The notes: a model not told the origin generated them from the letters alone. Shown: positions 1 through 9,990, numbered from the stretch's first letter. The stretch: DNA of 64,000 bases from Nitrospiraceae bacterium (GCA_020632595.1 JACKFF010000002.1:186001-250000); one strand, 5' to 3'. Made by a program: numbers and translations.

Positions 1-644
1 TTGACCGTGTTCTGCTTTTTGATGGCGTCGAGGATCTCGGTAACGGTAATGCCCAATTTGGCGAGATGATCGGGTTCCACCCAGAAGCGCATGGCATACT
101 GGCCCGCCCCGAAGATCGTAACCTGCCCGACCCCGGGTACGCGTGAGAGTGGATCGTTCATATTGACATACGCATAGTTGGCCAGAAAGATCTCGTCATA
201 GGTGCCATTCGGGGAGTATAAGCTGAAGAGCATCAGGGGGCTGGTGGTGGATTTTTTGATGGTTACCCCGTAATTCCTCACGTCGGTGGGCAACTGGGAT
301 TCGGCCTGCATGTAGCGCATCTGTGTCAGGATTTGGTCGTCGTTAGGGATGGTGTTGACGTCGAAGTTCACTCGCAACGTCATTTGCCCGTTACTGGCAT
401 TCGTGGAGTACATGTAGATCGAGTTGTCCACTCCTGCCATCTGCTGTTCGATGGGGGTAGCCACCGATTGTTCGACGGTGACCGCGTCGGCCCCGACGTA
501 GGTGCCCTGCAGTTGGATTTCCGGAGGCGCGATGTTAGGGAATAAGGCTATGGGGAGTTGCACCATGGCGATCAGGCCGAGAATCGTCATGATGATTGAG
601 ATGACGATGGCGACGATCGGCCGGTCAATGAAGAATTTTGCCAT
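1..644 (-). CDS. RND efflux transporter inner-membrane subunit (HAE1/AcrB type), 5' part only
   Basis: First ~214 codons of a proton-driven RND pump; the gene runs off the left edge of the window. Translating the minus strand from the ATG at 644 gives MAKFFIDRPIVAIVIS, the hallmark RND N-terminus with transmembrane helix 1. The early porter-domain signatures follow: an LPxALFP-type stretch, a VEQSVATPIEQQM stretch, and the segment on sampling NASNGQMTLRVNF. HAE1 pumps are ~1,030-1,050 residues, so about four fifths is missing. It lies 5 bp downstream of the periplasmic adaptor gene on the same strand, the usual adaptor-pump operon order. Substrate cannot be told from this part. Confidence 0.93.
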   Translation of the reverse strand, partial: MAKFFIDRPIVAIVISIIMTILGLIAMVQLPIALFPNIAPPEIQLQGTYVGADAVTVEQSVATPIEQQMAGVDNSIYMYSTNASNGQMTLRVNFDVNTIPNDDQILTQMRYMQAESQLPTDVRNYGVTIKKSTTSPLMLFSLYSPNGTYDEIFLANYAYVNMNDPLSRVPGVGQVTIFGAGQYAMRFWVEPDHLAKLGITVTEILDAIKKQNTV

Positions 645-649
645 GAGTA

Positions 650-1900
650 TTAGGTCGCGGGGGGTTGTTCGGGAGTATTCTCAACGTCGGGTTCTGATCC
701 TTCCGAAATCATTTTTGGTGTGACTATCATTCCTTCCCGAATCTTGAGAAGTCCCTCGACGACGACCATCTCGCCAGGTTGAAGGCCCTCGTCGATCAGC
801 CAGAGGGAATCGATCCTGGGCCCCAGAGTCACTTTTCGAAATGCTACTTTGTTTTCTTCTCCGATCACCGCGACTTGATAGGTGCCCTGGAGTTCCTGGA
901 TGGCTCGTTGCTGGACCAACAGTCCTCCGGGGCGGGTTTCGATGGGAATTCGTACCTTGGCAAAAAGGCCTGGACGCAGGAGGTTCCCGGGATTCGGGAA
1001 ATAACTGACGATGGTGATCGTCCCCGTCTTGACGTCAACCTGGCGGTCAGCGAGGACCGCTCTTCCTTTATGTGGGTACACGCTTCCATTGGCAAGAATC
1101 AGCTGGAGGTCATGGGAGGGATTGAATTGTTCCTGTCCGCCGGCCTTTTCGATCCGGTCGGCGAGTTTTAGGTACTCCTTTTCGCTGATGGGAAAGTTGA
1201 CTTTGATCGGGTCCACTTGAGAAACGGTCGTCATGGACGTATTTTCAAGGATGAGGTCGCCGATTTGCGACGTGGCGATTCCTGCTATTCCATTGATCGG
1301 CGACGTTATACGGGTCCAACCATAGTTCAATTGCGCATTATCAAGCTTAGCCCGGGCGGAAGCTACTGAGGCCCGGTTGGCAGCACTTGCCTGTCTGGCA
1401 TCATCCAGTTCCTTCTGGCTGATCGCGCCTTCTGCGGCAAGGGGAGTGTTCCGTTTGACGTCTAGCAGGCTCTTTTTAAAGGCGGCTTCCGCCCGGGCAA
1501 GTTCGGCCTTCGCTTGATCCAGGGCGGCTTTGTACGGTCGTGGGTCGATGGTAAACAACAGGTCGCCGGCCTTCACCACGGACCCTTCGGTGTAATTGCG
1601 TGACAACAGATAGCCCTGAATTCTGGCACGAATCTGGGCATTCACGAATCCGACGGTGGTTCCCACCCATTCCCCGTAAATCGGTACGTCCTTTTGTACC
1701 ACTTCAGCGACCAGCACCTCAGGCGGCGGCGGCGTGGATTCTACCTCTTTGCGGTCACATCCAAAGATTATCCCAACCAGAAGGTATACCAGCAGTAGAC
1801 CTAACCCTCGTTTGAAATAATGCAAGGCAGGGTGTGTGAGCTTGTCAAAATTTAAAGAATTTTGGTTCGGGAAGGGAGTCGATAAGGGGTGTCTTGTCAA
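650..1900 (-). CDS. RND efflux periplasmic adaptor (membrane fusion protein, AcrA/MexA type)
   Basis: Periplasmic adaptor that links an RND pump to an outer-membrane channel. The protein is 416 aa. Around residues 35-48 there is a hydrophobic segment ending in GIIFGC, which could be a lipobox (F at -2 is not ideal), as in AcrA and MexA. The barrel-sandwich hybrid starts near GYLLSRNYTEGSVVKAGDLL, followed by an alanine-rich helical hairpin and the second half (TRITSPINGIAG). The C-terminus is proline and acid rich. The ATG at 1900 is the longest start; about 30 residues precede the hydrophobic segment, so a later start is possible. It is transcribed just ahead of the pump gene, with a 5-bp gap. 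Confidence 0.93.
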   Translation of the reverse strand: MTRHPLSTPFPNQNSLNFDKLTHPALHYFKRGLGLLLVYLLVGIIFGCDRKEVESTPPPPEVLVAEVVQKDVPIYGEWVGTTVGFVNAQIRARIQGYLLSRNYTEGSVVKAGDLLFTIDPRPYKAALDQAKAELARAEAAFKKSLLDVKRNTPLAAEGAISQKELDDARQASAANRASVASARAKLDNAQLNYGWTRITSPINGIAGIATSQIGDLILENTSMTTVSQVDPIKVNFPISEKEYLKLADRIEKAGGQEQFNPSHDLQLILANGSVYPHKGRAVLADRQVDVKTGTITIVSYFPNPGNLLRPGLFAKVRIPIETRPGGLLVQQRAIQELQGTYQVAVIGEENKVAFRKVTLGPRIDSLWLIDEGLQPGEMVVVEGLLKIREGMIVTPKMISEGSEPDVENTPEQPPAT

Positions 1901-2214
1901 TTCTATCTCCCAGATATTCAGTTATCTTCCTATGCAGGAAATAATACAAGCCATCTATTCTTTCATGATTGAGGTTCTAACCTCAAGTAAGCACCTGACT
2001 ATTTTGAATTTGGGGTTTTTTATCCCGGATGGCGGATGTGTTTATTCTTGGCCGAGAATTGGGCAAGGGAGTGACGGGATTCATGCCCCGTGTCCTCTCC
2101 CTCCTTCTATTGGATATCCTGAAAGATCGATGGTCATCCGTTGACATTTTTCCTTTAACTTACGACCATAGCTATTATACTGCTGCGGTTAACCTTATAC
2201 CGGAGTCTCTTCTC
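1901..2214. other. Divergent intergenic region between the efflux adaptor and pgi
   Basis: About 310 bp between two genes that point away from each other, so it should contain both promoters. An open frame continues upstream of pgi from 2029, but it lacks similarity to the sugar isomerase fold and pgi has a better start at 2215. A TTGACA hexamer occurs at 2141, but no well-spaced -10 box could be paired with it. Confidence 0.4.
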
Positions 2215-3846
2215 ATGACCTCTCTCACACAACGACCTGTCTGGAAATCTCTCGAAAAACATTTTCAACTGCTCAAAGGGCTCCACCTGCGCAATCTATT
2301 TAGCGATGATCCTGTGAGAGGGCAACGCATGAGTATGGAGGCCGAGGGGATCTATCTGGATTATTCGAAAAACCTGATCGCCGGGGAGACCCTGCTCTTA
2401 CTACGTGAACTGGCCGAAAGCGTGAATTTGCAGGACCGTATTCAGGCGATGTTCCGGGGGGACAAAATTAATACTACTGAGCAGCGTGCGGTCCTTCATA
2501 TCGCCCTCAGAGCGTCCCGGAACACATCCATCGTTGTGGACGGTAGGGATGTGGTGCCGGATGTTCATGCCGTGTTGGATCAAATGGCGGACTTTTCCAC
2601 ACGCGTCAGACGCGGGGAGTGGAGGGGGTATTCGGGGAAATCCATTCGGAACATTATCAATATCGGTATCGGGGGTTCGGACCTTGGACCGGTGATGGCC
2701 TATGAAGCTCTTAAGCATTACAGCGACCGTGAACTGACTGTCCGGTTCGTTTCCAACATCGACGGAACGGACCTGGCTGAGGCAACAAGAGATCTTGACC
2801 CTGCGGAGACCCTTTTCATTGTCTGTTCAAAAACCTTTACCACCATCGAAACTCTCACGAATGCGCAATCCGCCCGGGACTGGTGCCTGAAGGCCCTTCA
2901 TGACCAACAGGCCATAGCCAGACATTTTGTGGCCGTTTCCACAAACCGCAATGAGGTCCAGAAATTTGGCATAGACCCGGCTAATATGTTCGGATTCTGG
3001 GATTGGGTTGGTGGGCGGTATTCACTGGATTCGGCTATCGGGCTTTCGCTGATGATCGCGATCGGGCCTGACCATTTCCGGGACATGCTCTCCGGATTTC
3101 GGGCAATGGATGCGCATTTCCAAACCGCGCCGTTCGAGAAAAATCTTCCGGTGCTGCTCGGTCTTCTCGGTGTCTGGTACGTCAATTTTTTTCAGGCCGA
3201 AACCCATGCCATCCTTCCCTACGATCAATACTTGTGGCGGCTCAGCGCGTATTGCCAGCAACTTGATATGGAGAGCAACGGCAAACGGGTGACATTGGAC
3301 GGGAATGTTGTGGATTATCAAACGGGGCCGATCATTTGGGGGCAGCCCGGGACCAACGGCCAGCATGCTTACTATCAATTGATTCATCAGGGCACCAGAC
3401 TGATTCCTTGCGACTTCATCGGGTTTTTACGCTCGTTGAATCCCATCGGACCCCATCATGACCTGCTCATGGCCAATTTTTTCGCCCAAACGGAAGCTCT
3501 CGCTTTCGGCAAGACCGCCGAGGAGGTGGCCGTGGAAGGCGTTCCGCCGGCCTTAATTCCCCATCGTACCTTTGCCGGGAACCATCCCACGAACACGCTT
3601 TTGGCGGAGGAATTGACCCCGGCCATGCTGGGAAAACTCATCGCCCTCTACGAACACAAGGTCTTTGTCCAGGGAACCATCTGGAACCTGAATTCGTTTG
3701 ACCAATGGGGAGTGGAATTGGGTAAGGTGCTCGCCAAGCGGATAGCCCCTGAACTGACGGTATCACGGGAACCGGAATTGAATCATGACAGCTCTACGAA
3801 TACCTTGATTCGACGCTATCGGCAGAACCGTCGACCACAGACTTGA
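2215..3846 (+). CDS. pgi: Glucose-6-phosphate isomerase
   Basis: Interconverts glucose 6-phosphate and fructose 6-phosphate in the cytoplasm. From the ATG at 2215 the protein is 543 aa, close to the ~550 aa of E. coli Pgi. Diagnostic segments are present in order: IGIGGSDLGPVMAYEAL (phosphate-binding SIS loop), SKTFTTIETL, the signature WDWVGGRYSLDSAIGL, MESNGKRV carrying the catalytic Glu, and GQPGTNGQHAYYQLIHQG with the catalytic His. The open frame extends 62 codons upstream, but that part does not match the family, and a GGAG lies about 9 bases before the 2215 ATG, so I chose the shorter form. It feeds the same hexose-phosphate pool as the glycogen genes further right. Confidence 0.96.
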   Translation: MTSLTQRPVWKSLEKHFQLLKGLHLRNLFSDDPVRGQRMSMEAEGIYLDYSKNLIAGETLLLLRELAESVNLQDRIQAMFRGDKINTTEQRAVLHIALRASRNTSIVVDGRDVVPDVHAVLDQMADFSTRVRRGEWRGYSGKSIRNIINIGIGGSDLGPVMAYEALKHYSDRELTVRFVSNIDGTDLAEATRDLDPAETLFIVCSKTFTTIETLTNAQSARDWCLKALHDQQAIARHFVAVSTNRNEVQKFGIDPANMFGFWDWVGGRYSLDSAIGLSLMIAIGPDHFRDMLSGFRAMDAHFQTAPFEKNLPVLLGLLGVWYVNFFQAETHAILPYDQYLWRLSAYCQQLDMESNGKRVTLDGNVVDYQTGPIIWGQPGTNGQHAYYQLIHQGTRLIPCDFIGFLRSLNPIGPHHDLLMANFFAQTEALAFGKTAEEVAVEGVPPALIPHRTFAGNHPTNTLLAEELTPAMLGKLIALYEHKVFVQGTIWNLNSFDQWGVELGKVLAKRIAPELTVSREPELNHDSSTNTLIRRYRQNRRPQT

Positions 3847-3922
3847 TGCTCCTATCCTGCATCTTGATCTGTGGGCAGAATTTCTTTATCCATTTTTACG
3901 AATATAAAGAGAGGGAATCATC

Positions 3923-4654
3923 ATGCTTAAACCGGTACGTCGAAACATGCTGCGTCATGCTTTGTGCATGTGTCTTGTCGCATCCGGATTGTCCTTAACG
4001 GGTGTAAGTGCACCAGAGGCGGTTTGGGCGGAGCTGAATTCAGAGGAAGACCTCCTCATCGATAAGGCCAAGGGAACCTTGGAAAGTTTTCTCTCGGACC
4101 CCGACATGCAATGGTTTCGGGAACATATGCGAGAAGCGAGAGGCATGTTGATTGTCCCTCAGTTTTTGAAGGGTGCCTTCTTCATCGGAGGATCCGGGGG
4201 AAGTGGAGTTCTCGTCGTTCGGGATGAAAAAACCAATGAGTGGAGCTATCCTGCCTTTTTCACCCTGGGAGGCGCCAGTATCGGATTACAATTCGGGGGG
4301 CAGGCCTCGGAGGTAGTCTTGCTTGTCCTTACTCAAAAGGGGGTCGATTCCATGATGAGCACGACCATGAAATTAGGAGCCGATGCCTCCATTGCGGTGG
4401 GACCGATCGGAAGAGGCATGGAAGGATCGACGGCGCCGAATTTGAGCGTTGATCTCATCTCCTTTTCTAAAGCCAAGGGTCTGTTTGCGGGTATTTCTTT
4501 GGAAGGCGCGGCCGTGGCGGCCAGAGATGCCATGAATACCAGCTATTACAAGGCTCCGACCAAAACGGTTGACATTCTCATACGCCGGAACGTTTCTAAT
4601 CCGAAAGCGGACCCGTTACTGGCTGTTGTGAAGAATGCCACAAAAGTCGATTAA
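3923..4654 (+). CDS. Exported SYLF-domain (Ysc84-like, DUF500) lipid-binding protein
   Basis: A 243-aa protein with an N-terminal signal peptide (positive start, hydrophobic core, AVWA cleavage region near residue 36). The rest is a SYLF domain: a helical opening (DKAKGTLESFLSDPDMQWF), the ARGMLIVPQFLKGAFFIGGSGGSGVLVVRD stretch spread over residues ~75-105, SYPAFFTLGGASIGLQFGG and the glycine-rich IAVGPIGRGMEG end. In eukaryotes and some bacteria SYLF domains bind phosphoinositide or other lipids; the bacterial role is unclear. A strong AGAGAGGGA ribosome site precedes the ATG. It faces the next gene tail to tail. Confidence 0.85.
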   Translation: MLKPVRRNMLRHALCMCLVASGLSLTGVSAPEAVWAELNSEEDLLIDKAKGTLESFLSDPDMQWFREHMREARGMLIVPQFLKGAFFIGGSGGSGVLVVRDEKTNEWSYPAFFTLGGASIGLQFGGQASEVVLLVLTQKGVDSMMSTTMKLGADASIAVGPIGRGMEGSTAPNLSVDLISFSKAKGLFAGISLEGAAVAARDAMNTSYYKAPTKTVDILIRRNVSNPKADPLLAVVKNATKVD

Positions 4655-4832
4655 TCCTTCTCGGCGTTTACACGTTGAACAATTATTCGTTGGCTCCTGA
4701 TCTTCAACGCCCAGGTTTTTTCCTTCCGATCTTGCCAGGAGGAACGGTTGAGATGGAGTGCGCTTTTTTCCCCTCTTTGAACAGTATTGGTCTTTAGGGA
4801 ACAGTTTAACCTTGAGCCATTCCTCAACGTGT

Positions 4833-5609
4833 TCATTTTGAGATGGCGGGTTTGGGTGTGTTTCGCCCATCACGAAGCCGTTGGGCTAATTTATCCGCCC
4901 AATATTCAAACGCCTGGTGGACATCGTCCCAGGAATCCATGGATCCATCCAGAGTTCGCCCACCAACCCGACGATCCGCAGCTGCCATCAACAAAGTTCC
5001 CGTGTTCCCATCGGTTAATTTGGCTTCAACGCTGGCCCGTCCCACAAAGGCCTGTGTCCCAGTCGCCAGGCTTTTCGCTCCGGACACCATGCCGGCGGGC
5101 GGAAGAATGGTCGACACAATATCCATGCCGACCTCCGAGGGTTCGGCCTCCGTCAGAGCCAGTTCAATTCGTAATGCACCAGGAATGAGCTTGGGAACCA
5201 CCAGGAAATCCTCTTTCAGCTTCCAGATGACTTTTGAGCGCAGATCATCGGCGAGTCTGTGCAGTTCTTCCTGGGGAACCTTGGATTTCCTGGACATCAA
5301 CACGATGGCCGGTTCCACATACACGGCCTGATAGACTGAAAAATCGGCTTGCGGGTTTTTGTATATGAGGAGAGCCTCCCCTTCCTTTCCCGGTTGGAGA
5401 ATCGAGTAATCTCCCAGAAAGCCCGAGGTTTCCACTTCCCTGGCTTGTTCCGTTTGGGCACAGCCAACGATTCCTGTCATCACGAGCAGAACCCACATGA
5501 TGAACCGCAACTCTCCTAACCTGAGACCTCTCTGCCATTGTCGTTCCCCATTATCACGACAGGGTTGAGCAGTTCGATTGAGAGTCGACTTTGGAATGTC
5601 CTTTTTCAT
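4833..5609 (-). CDS. DUF3313-family outer-membrane lipoprotein
   Basis: About 258 aa. The hydrophobic N-terminal segment ends in the lipobox TGIVGC (cysteine near residue 50), so the protein should be lipidated. The mature part begins with SGFLGDYSILQPG, then YKNPQADFSVYQAVYVEPA, the opening typical of DUF3313. It continues with a helical region and an ALTEAEPSEVG segment. A longer start exists at 5633, but the ATG at 5609 has an AGAAAGGA site at good spacing and was preferred. No enzymatic residues are apparent. It is convergent with the SYLF gene; the two may both be envelope factors, but nothing in the sequence links them functionally. Confidence 0.8.
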   Translation of the reverse strand: MKKDIPKSTLNRTAQPCRDNGERQWQRGLRLGELRFIMWVLLVMTGIVGCAQTEQAREVETSGFLGDYSILQPGKEGEALLIYKNPQADFSVYQAVYVEPAIVLMSRKSKVPQEELHRLADDLRSKVIWKLKEDFLVVPKLIPGALRIELALTEAEPSEVGMDIVSTILPPAGMVSGAKSLATGTQAFVGRASVEAKLTDGNTGTLLMAAADRRVGGRTLDGSMDSWDDVHQAFEYWADKLAQRLRDGRNTPKPAISK

Positions 5610-5959
5610 CGGAAATCCTTTCTGGTTCATCATGTACCCATCTATCTGAACAAAACTCTGCGATCAACTATACCCTCTCTACTTCACCCGGATTCTAATG
5701 TGTTCCTACTTCTTTAGTAAAACAACGCACCACTCAGGAAGACTGTAGGGTATTCGTCTGCTGGAGAGCCAATGAAGCGATTGTTTGAGGAGGTGTTGAA
5801 GCAGGTAGAAAAAGCATCTGGAGTGGTTGTGCCTATGACTTCACGACTATTGCAGGCATGGTGGTAGTTAGCTACAGTGCGTTCCGTCGGTGGATGGGGT
5901 GTTCATGTTCTGCCTAGGTGAGGAGCAGTGCTTTCGTCAGAAGAGTGAGCCTTTGTTCG
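5610..5959. other. Intergenic region upstream of the first MscS gene
   Basis: About 350 bp between divergent genes. Apart from one very short open frame (reported separately), I see no gene, repeat or strong hairpin here. Confidence 0.4.
5772..5867 (+). CDS. Possible 31-residue small ORF
   Basis: ATG at 5772 with a GGAG about 6 bases upstream, reading MKRLFEEVLKQVEKASG and ending in QAWW before a TAG. The first half could form an amphipathic helix. There is no homology I recognise, and an ORF of this size is easily due to chance. It is listed only because it has a plausible ribosome site in an otherwise empty gap. Confidence 0.2.
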   Translation: MKRLFEEVLKQVEKASGVVVPMTSRLLQAWW

Positions 5960-7840
5960 ATGCCCAAATCAAGACCTGACCGCATTCTTCTCATTGTGTG
6001 GGGCCTGTGGCTGATTCTGGTGCCTCTGAGTGGAACGCTCGCACAGTCACCCGGACAGCATCCACTTGAGCCGCCGGACACCTCCAGTCCCAGGGCGACG
6101 TTGCGGAGTTTTATCATGACCATGCAAGAGGCCTCAGAGGCCTTCAATGCCCTGATCACTACCTATCATAGCCAGCCTGGACTATATTTTTCTCCTGCCG
6201 GTCAGGCGCAACATGTCCGTTTGCAGTCCTTTTTGATACGGGCACGGCGAACCCTCAATCTGTCAGAGGTGGCCCCGACTGTGAAAGAAAAATTCGGGTT
6301 GGACTCCCAACTATTGCTCAAAGAGATCTTTGATCGCATCGAACTCCCCCCTCTTGAATCGGTGCCTGATGCTGGAGCCATGACGATGGCAGGAGTCGAC
6401 CAGTGGCGGATTCCTCACACCGAGATGGTCATTGCGCGAGTGAAAGAAGGATCCCAGGCAGGAGAGTTTCTCTTTTCCAACGCCACCCTTAAGCGTCTTC
6501 CAGAGTTCTATGAGAAGGTTAAGGCTTTACCGTACAAACCAGGATCCTGGGAAGGCGTGTACGAGTTTTATACGACCATTGGCCATTCACGATGGGTCCC
6601 CTGGAAACTGACAGACCGACTTCCACCCTGGGCTAAAGCCAAAGTTGGAGACCAAGCTCTTTGGCGATGGATCGTATTCGGATTGGCCGTTGTGAGCGTG
6701 TGGTCGATTCTGATCATTTTGGCTCGTTGGCGTCGAGGAAGAGCAGAAGTCCATCCGATTCGCGAGAACAGTCGCCGTCTGGTGATGATGGTGTCGGTGG
6801 TTGTCGCTGCCTGGTTCCTGGATTTTTTAAAAGATGCCATCAATGTTACGGGTGGGGTAAACGACATCATTGCCACAGTCCTTGGCGCGGTGTTCTATCT
6901 TACGGCCGCGTGGGGCATTATTCTGGTTGGGAATATTGCGGCAGAGTGTATCATTGCCTCCCCGAAGGTTAAGGAGCGGAGTTTGGATGAAGCGATGGCC
7001 CGGCTGACCACCAGGATACTGTCCTTGACTTTCGCCGTGGTGTTTACGCTGTATGGTGCGCATGCATTGGGGTTGCCGGTCTTGCCGTTGCTTGCCGGTC
7101 TCGGCGTCGGCGGTCTGGCTCTGGCTCTGGCTGCTCAGCCGACGATTGAGAATTTTATCGCAGGGCTTACCCTGTTTGCCGACCGGCCGGTGAGGGTGGG
7201 CGAATTCTGTCGGTTCGGTGACACGATAGGAACCGTGGAAGAAATTGGAATACGGTCGACCAGGATTCGGACGTTGGATCATACGATCGTATCGGTATCC
7301 AATTCCGATTTTGCCAAAGCGAGATTGGAAAATTATTCGGCACGCGGGAAAATCTGGTATCATCCGCGGATCAAGCTTCGCTATGAAACGACGCCGGATC
7401 AGGTCCGATACATCCTGGTCGAGATTCGAAAGCTTCTGTATGCCCATCCCAAAGTTCATCAGGATCCCGCCAGGATCCGGTTTGTCCAATTCGGGGAGTG
7501 TTCGCTTGACCTGGATGTGTTCGCCTACATCGATACGACCGACTACGGCGAGTTTCTCGAGATTGCCGAGGATATCAACTTGCGGATTATGGACATCGTT
7601 AAGGCCGCCGGAACAGAGTTGGCCATCCCCGCGCAGATTGAGTATAAAATAGACAAAGAACCGCTGGATGAAACTCAGATCCGGAAGACTGAGAATTGTG
7701 TTCAGGAATGGCGTACCCAGCACGCCTTGTATATTCCCACATTCCCGCCCGAAAAGATTAACGAGTTACGGGATTCCCTGGATTATCCGCCGGAGGGCTC
7801 AGCCGGCGCCCAAAGGGCTCCCCGCCAGGGGGAGGCGTAG
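5960..7840 (+). CDS. MscS-family mechanosensitive ion channel with periplasmic N-terminal domain
   Basis: About 626 aa. A signal peptide (MPKSRPDRILLIVWGLW then LSGTLAQS) leads into a ~200-residue soluble, probably periplasmic domain, followed by transmembrane helices around residues 235-400. The MscS pore helix and beta domain follow: LLAGLGVGGLALALAAQPTI, ENFIAGLTLFADRPVRVGEF and IGIRSTRIRTLDHTIVSVSN. The cytoplasmic alpha/beta C-terminus comes last. The longest frame starts with a GTG at 5918, but the ATG at 5960 puts the signal peptide at the very N-terminus and is preferred. MscS-type channels release solutes on hypo-osmotic shock. A second MscS-family gene lies at 57-59 kb with only general similarity. 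Confidence 0.9.
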   Translation: MPKSRPDRILLIVWGLWLILVPLSGTLAQSPGQHPLEPPDTSSPRATLRSFIMTMQEASEAFNALITTYHSQPGLYFSPAGQAQHVRLQSFLIRARRTLNLSEVAPTVKEKFGLDSQLLLKEIFDRIELPPLESVPDAGAMTMAGVDQWRIPHTEMVIARVKEGSQAGEFLFSNATLKRLPEFYEKVKALPYKPGSWEGVYEFYTTIGHSRWVPWKLTDRLPPWAKAKVGDQALWRWIVFGLAVVSVWSILIILARWRRGRAEVHPIRENSRRLVMMVSVVVAAWFLDFLKDAINVTGGVNDIIATVLGAVFYLTAAWGIILVGNIAAECIIASPKVKERSLDEAMARLTTRILSLTFAVVFTLYGAHALGLPVLPLLAGLGVGGLALALAAQPTIENFIAGLTLFADRPVRVGEFCRFGDTIGTVEEIGIRSTRIRTLDHTIVSVSNSDFAKARLENYSARGKIWYHPRIKLRYETTPDQVRYILVEIRKLLYAHPKVHQDPARIRFVQFGECSLDLDVFAYIDTTDYGEFLEIAEDINLRIMDIVKAAGTELAIPAQIEYKIDKEPLDETQIRKTENCVQEWRTQHALYIPTFPPEKINELRDSLDYPPEGSAGAQRAPRQGEA

Positions 7841-7923
7841 TCCGCCCATACGGACAACAACCAAAATTTTTTAGTGGCATCCTTTTCTGTGTACACTTTT
7901 GGGTGTAAAGGATTTTCACGTCT

Positions 7924-9990
7924 TTATTTTTTGAGCTGAGCTTTCGCAGCCGCGACGACGTGTTCAACTGTAAAGCCAAATTTTTTGGTGAGTTCCTTGA
8001 GGGGAGCCGAGGCTCCAAAGGACTCCATGCCGATGATCCGGCCGGTTGATCCCACATACCGCTCCCATCCGATGGTAGAGGCTTGCTCCACGGAAACCCT
8101 GGCGGTCACACGGGAAGGCAGCACTGTTTCACGGTAGCCCGGATCTTTCCGACAATAATACTCAAAGATCTCCCACGAGGGCATGCTTACCACGCGCGCC
8201 CGAATTCCCTCGGCTTTGAGCTTTTCAAATGTCTCCACGCATAGCGATACTTCACTGCCTGTGCCGATGAGTATGATGTCCGGTTGTTCCCCATTCGCGT
8301 CAGCAAGGACGTAAGCTCCCTTGGCTACACCGGAAGCCGGCGCGTATTTTTTCCGGTCCAATGTAGGAACAGCCTGTCGGGTAAGAACCAGAGCGACTGG
8401 TTCGTGTCGGAATTGCATGATGACACGCCAGGCTTCTACGACCTCGTTGGCATCGGCAGGACGAATGATGATCAGTCCGGGGATAGCCCGCAGGGAAGCC
8501 ACTTGATCGACGGGTTGGTGAGTCGGTCCGTCTTCACCTACACCGATCGAATCGTGCGTATAGATATAGATGACGGGGATTTCCATGATGGCCGAGAGTC
8601 TCATGGTCGGGCGAACGTAATCGCTGAACACTAGAAAGGTCGAACCGAATGCCCGGACTTTTGAAAGAGACAGTCCATTGATCACCGCCCCCATGACATG
8701 CTCCCGAATACCGAAGTGCAGGTTTCGGCCTTGATAGGTTTCGGCCAAGAAATCCCCTGCCCCCTCGAAGATCAGGCGCGTTTTTGCGGATGGGCCAAGA
8801 TCGGCGGATCCTCCCATGAGCCACGGCACGTTTTGTGCGATGCTATTGAGCGATTTCCCGGAGGAATCCCGTGTAGCCAACCCTTTGGCATCCGCCGGGA
8901 ATGACGGCAATCCCTCATCCCACCCTTCCGGGAGTTGACGATGCTGCATTCTGTACAGATGATCGGCCAGATCAGGGTAGGCTTGTTTATACCCTTCTAA
9001 CAGGGAAAACCAGTTTTCACGAAGTGATCGCCCGCGTTTCCCAATACCTTGACGGAAATGGTCCCGAACGCTATCGGGAATCAGGAATGTGGCCTCTTCG
9101 GGCCAGCCATACCGTTGTTTCGTTAATCGGATCTCTTCTTCACCTAGCGGTTCACCATGGGCGGCATTGGTATCCTGCTTGTTGGGCGCCCCATAGGCAA
9201 TATGGCTATCCACGATGATCAACGTCGGCCGGTCCGGAGTGGCAAGGAAGGTGTTGAAGGCACGAGTCAGCATATCTAAATCGTTCGCATCGCCGACCCG
9301 TGTCACGTTCCATCCGTACCCAATGAACCTTGTGGCGACATCGTCGCTGGAGGCCAATGCGGTGTGGCCCTCTATCGTGATGTGGTTGTTGTCATAGATC
9401 CAACATAAATTGGAGAGTCGAAGATGTCCGGCGAGGGAGGCGGCTTCATGTGAGATTCCCTCCATCATGTCTCCGTCCCCACAGAGCGCATAGATGTGGT
9501 AATCGAAGAGGGGGAAACCGTCACGGTTAAAGTGAGCCGCCATCCAACGTTCGGCAATGGCCATCCCCACGCTGGTGGCCACGCCTTGGCCTAGTGGACC
9601 GGTCGTCATTTCCACACCGGAGGTCCACCGGTATTCCGGGTGGCCGGGGCATTTACTCTCCAATTGGCGAAACCGCTTGATGTCGTCCAGCGTCACCGAG
9701 AGATGGCCCAGCCGTTCGTATTTGGCATTGACGGCTTTGACCTCAGAGAGATGCAGCAGCGAGTACAACAACATGGAAGCATGGCCGATGGACAGGACGA
9801 AGCGATCCCGGTTTCCCCAGATCGGGTCGTCGGGATCGAACCGCAGGAAGCGCTGCCATAAACAGTACGCCACCGGCGCTAATGCCATCGGTGTGCCGGG
9901 ATGTCCCGAGTTGGCCGCCTGAACGGCATCCATGGACAGGGTGCGGATCGTGTTGATACAGAGGTGATCGAGTTGTTTGTCCGGCATCAT
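7924..9990 (-). CDS. tkt: Transketolase
   Basis: Thiamine-diphosphate enzyme moving two-carbon units between sugar phosphates in the pentose phosphate pathway. At 688 aa it is slightly longer than E. coli TktA. The sequence shows AANSGHPGTPMALAP, the ThDP/Mg motif CGDGDMMEGISHEAA with the partner Asn in IYDNNHITIEGHT, and the pyrimidine-domain signature THDSIGVGEDGPTHQPVDQ. GGAG lies 7 bases before the ATG at 9990. It is the last of eleven co-directional genes and starts 21 bp after ppk2. With the phosphoketolase upstream it supplies and reshuffles xylulose 5-phosphate and fructose 6-phosphate. Confidence 0.97.
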   Translation of the reverse strand: MMPDKQLDHLCINTIRTLSMDAVQAANSGHPGTPMALAPVAYCLWQRFLRFDPDDPIWGNRDRFVLSIGHASMLLYSLLHLSEVKAVNAKYERLGHLSVTLDDIKRFRQLESKCPGHPEYRWTSGVEMTTGPLGQGVATSVGMAIAERWMAAHFNRDGFPLFDYHIYALCGDGDMMEGISHEAASLAGHLRLSNLCWIYDNNHITIEGHTALASSDDVATRFIGYGWNVTRVGDANDLDMLTRAFNTFLATPDRPTLIIVDSHIAYGAPNKQDTNAAHGEPLGEEEIRLTKQRYGWPEEATFLIPDSVRDHFRQGIGKRGRSLRENWFSLLEGYKQAYPDLADHLYRMQHRQLPEGWDEGLPSFPADAKGLATRDSSGKSLNSIAQNVPWLMGGSADLGPSAKTRLIFEGAGDFLAETYQGRNLHFGIREHVMGAVINGLSLSKVRAFGSTFLVFSDYVRPTMRLSAIMEIPVIYIYTHDSIGVGEDGPTHQPVDQVASLRAIPGLIIIRPADANEVVEAWRVIMQFRHEPVALVLTRQAVPTLDRKKYAPASGVAKGAYVLADANGEQPDIILIGTGSEVSLCVETFEKLKAEGIRARVVSMPSWEIFEYYCRKDPGYRETVLPSRVTARVSVEQASTIGWERYVGSTGRIIGMESFGASAPLKELTKKFGFTVEHVVAAAKAQLKK

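Noticed and set aside
6827..7723. Minus-strand 298-codon frame opposite the first MscS gene
   Set aside because: Antisense shadow of clear MscS coding sequence.
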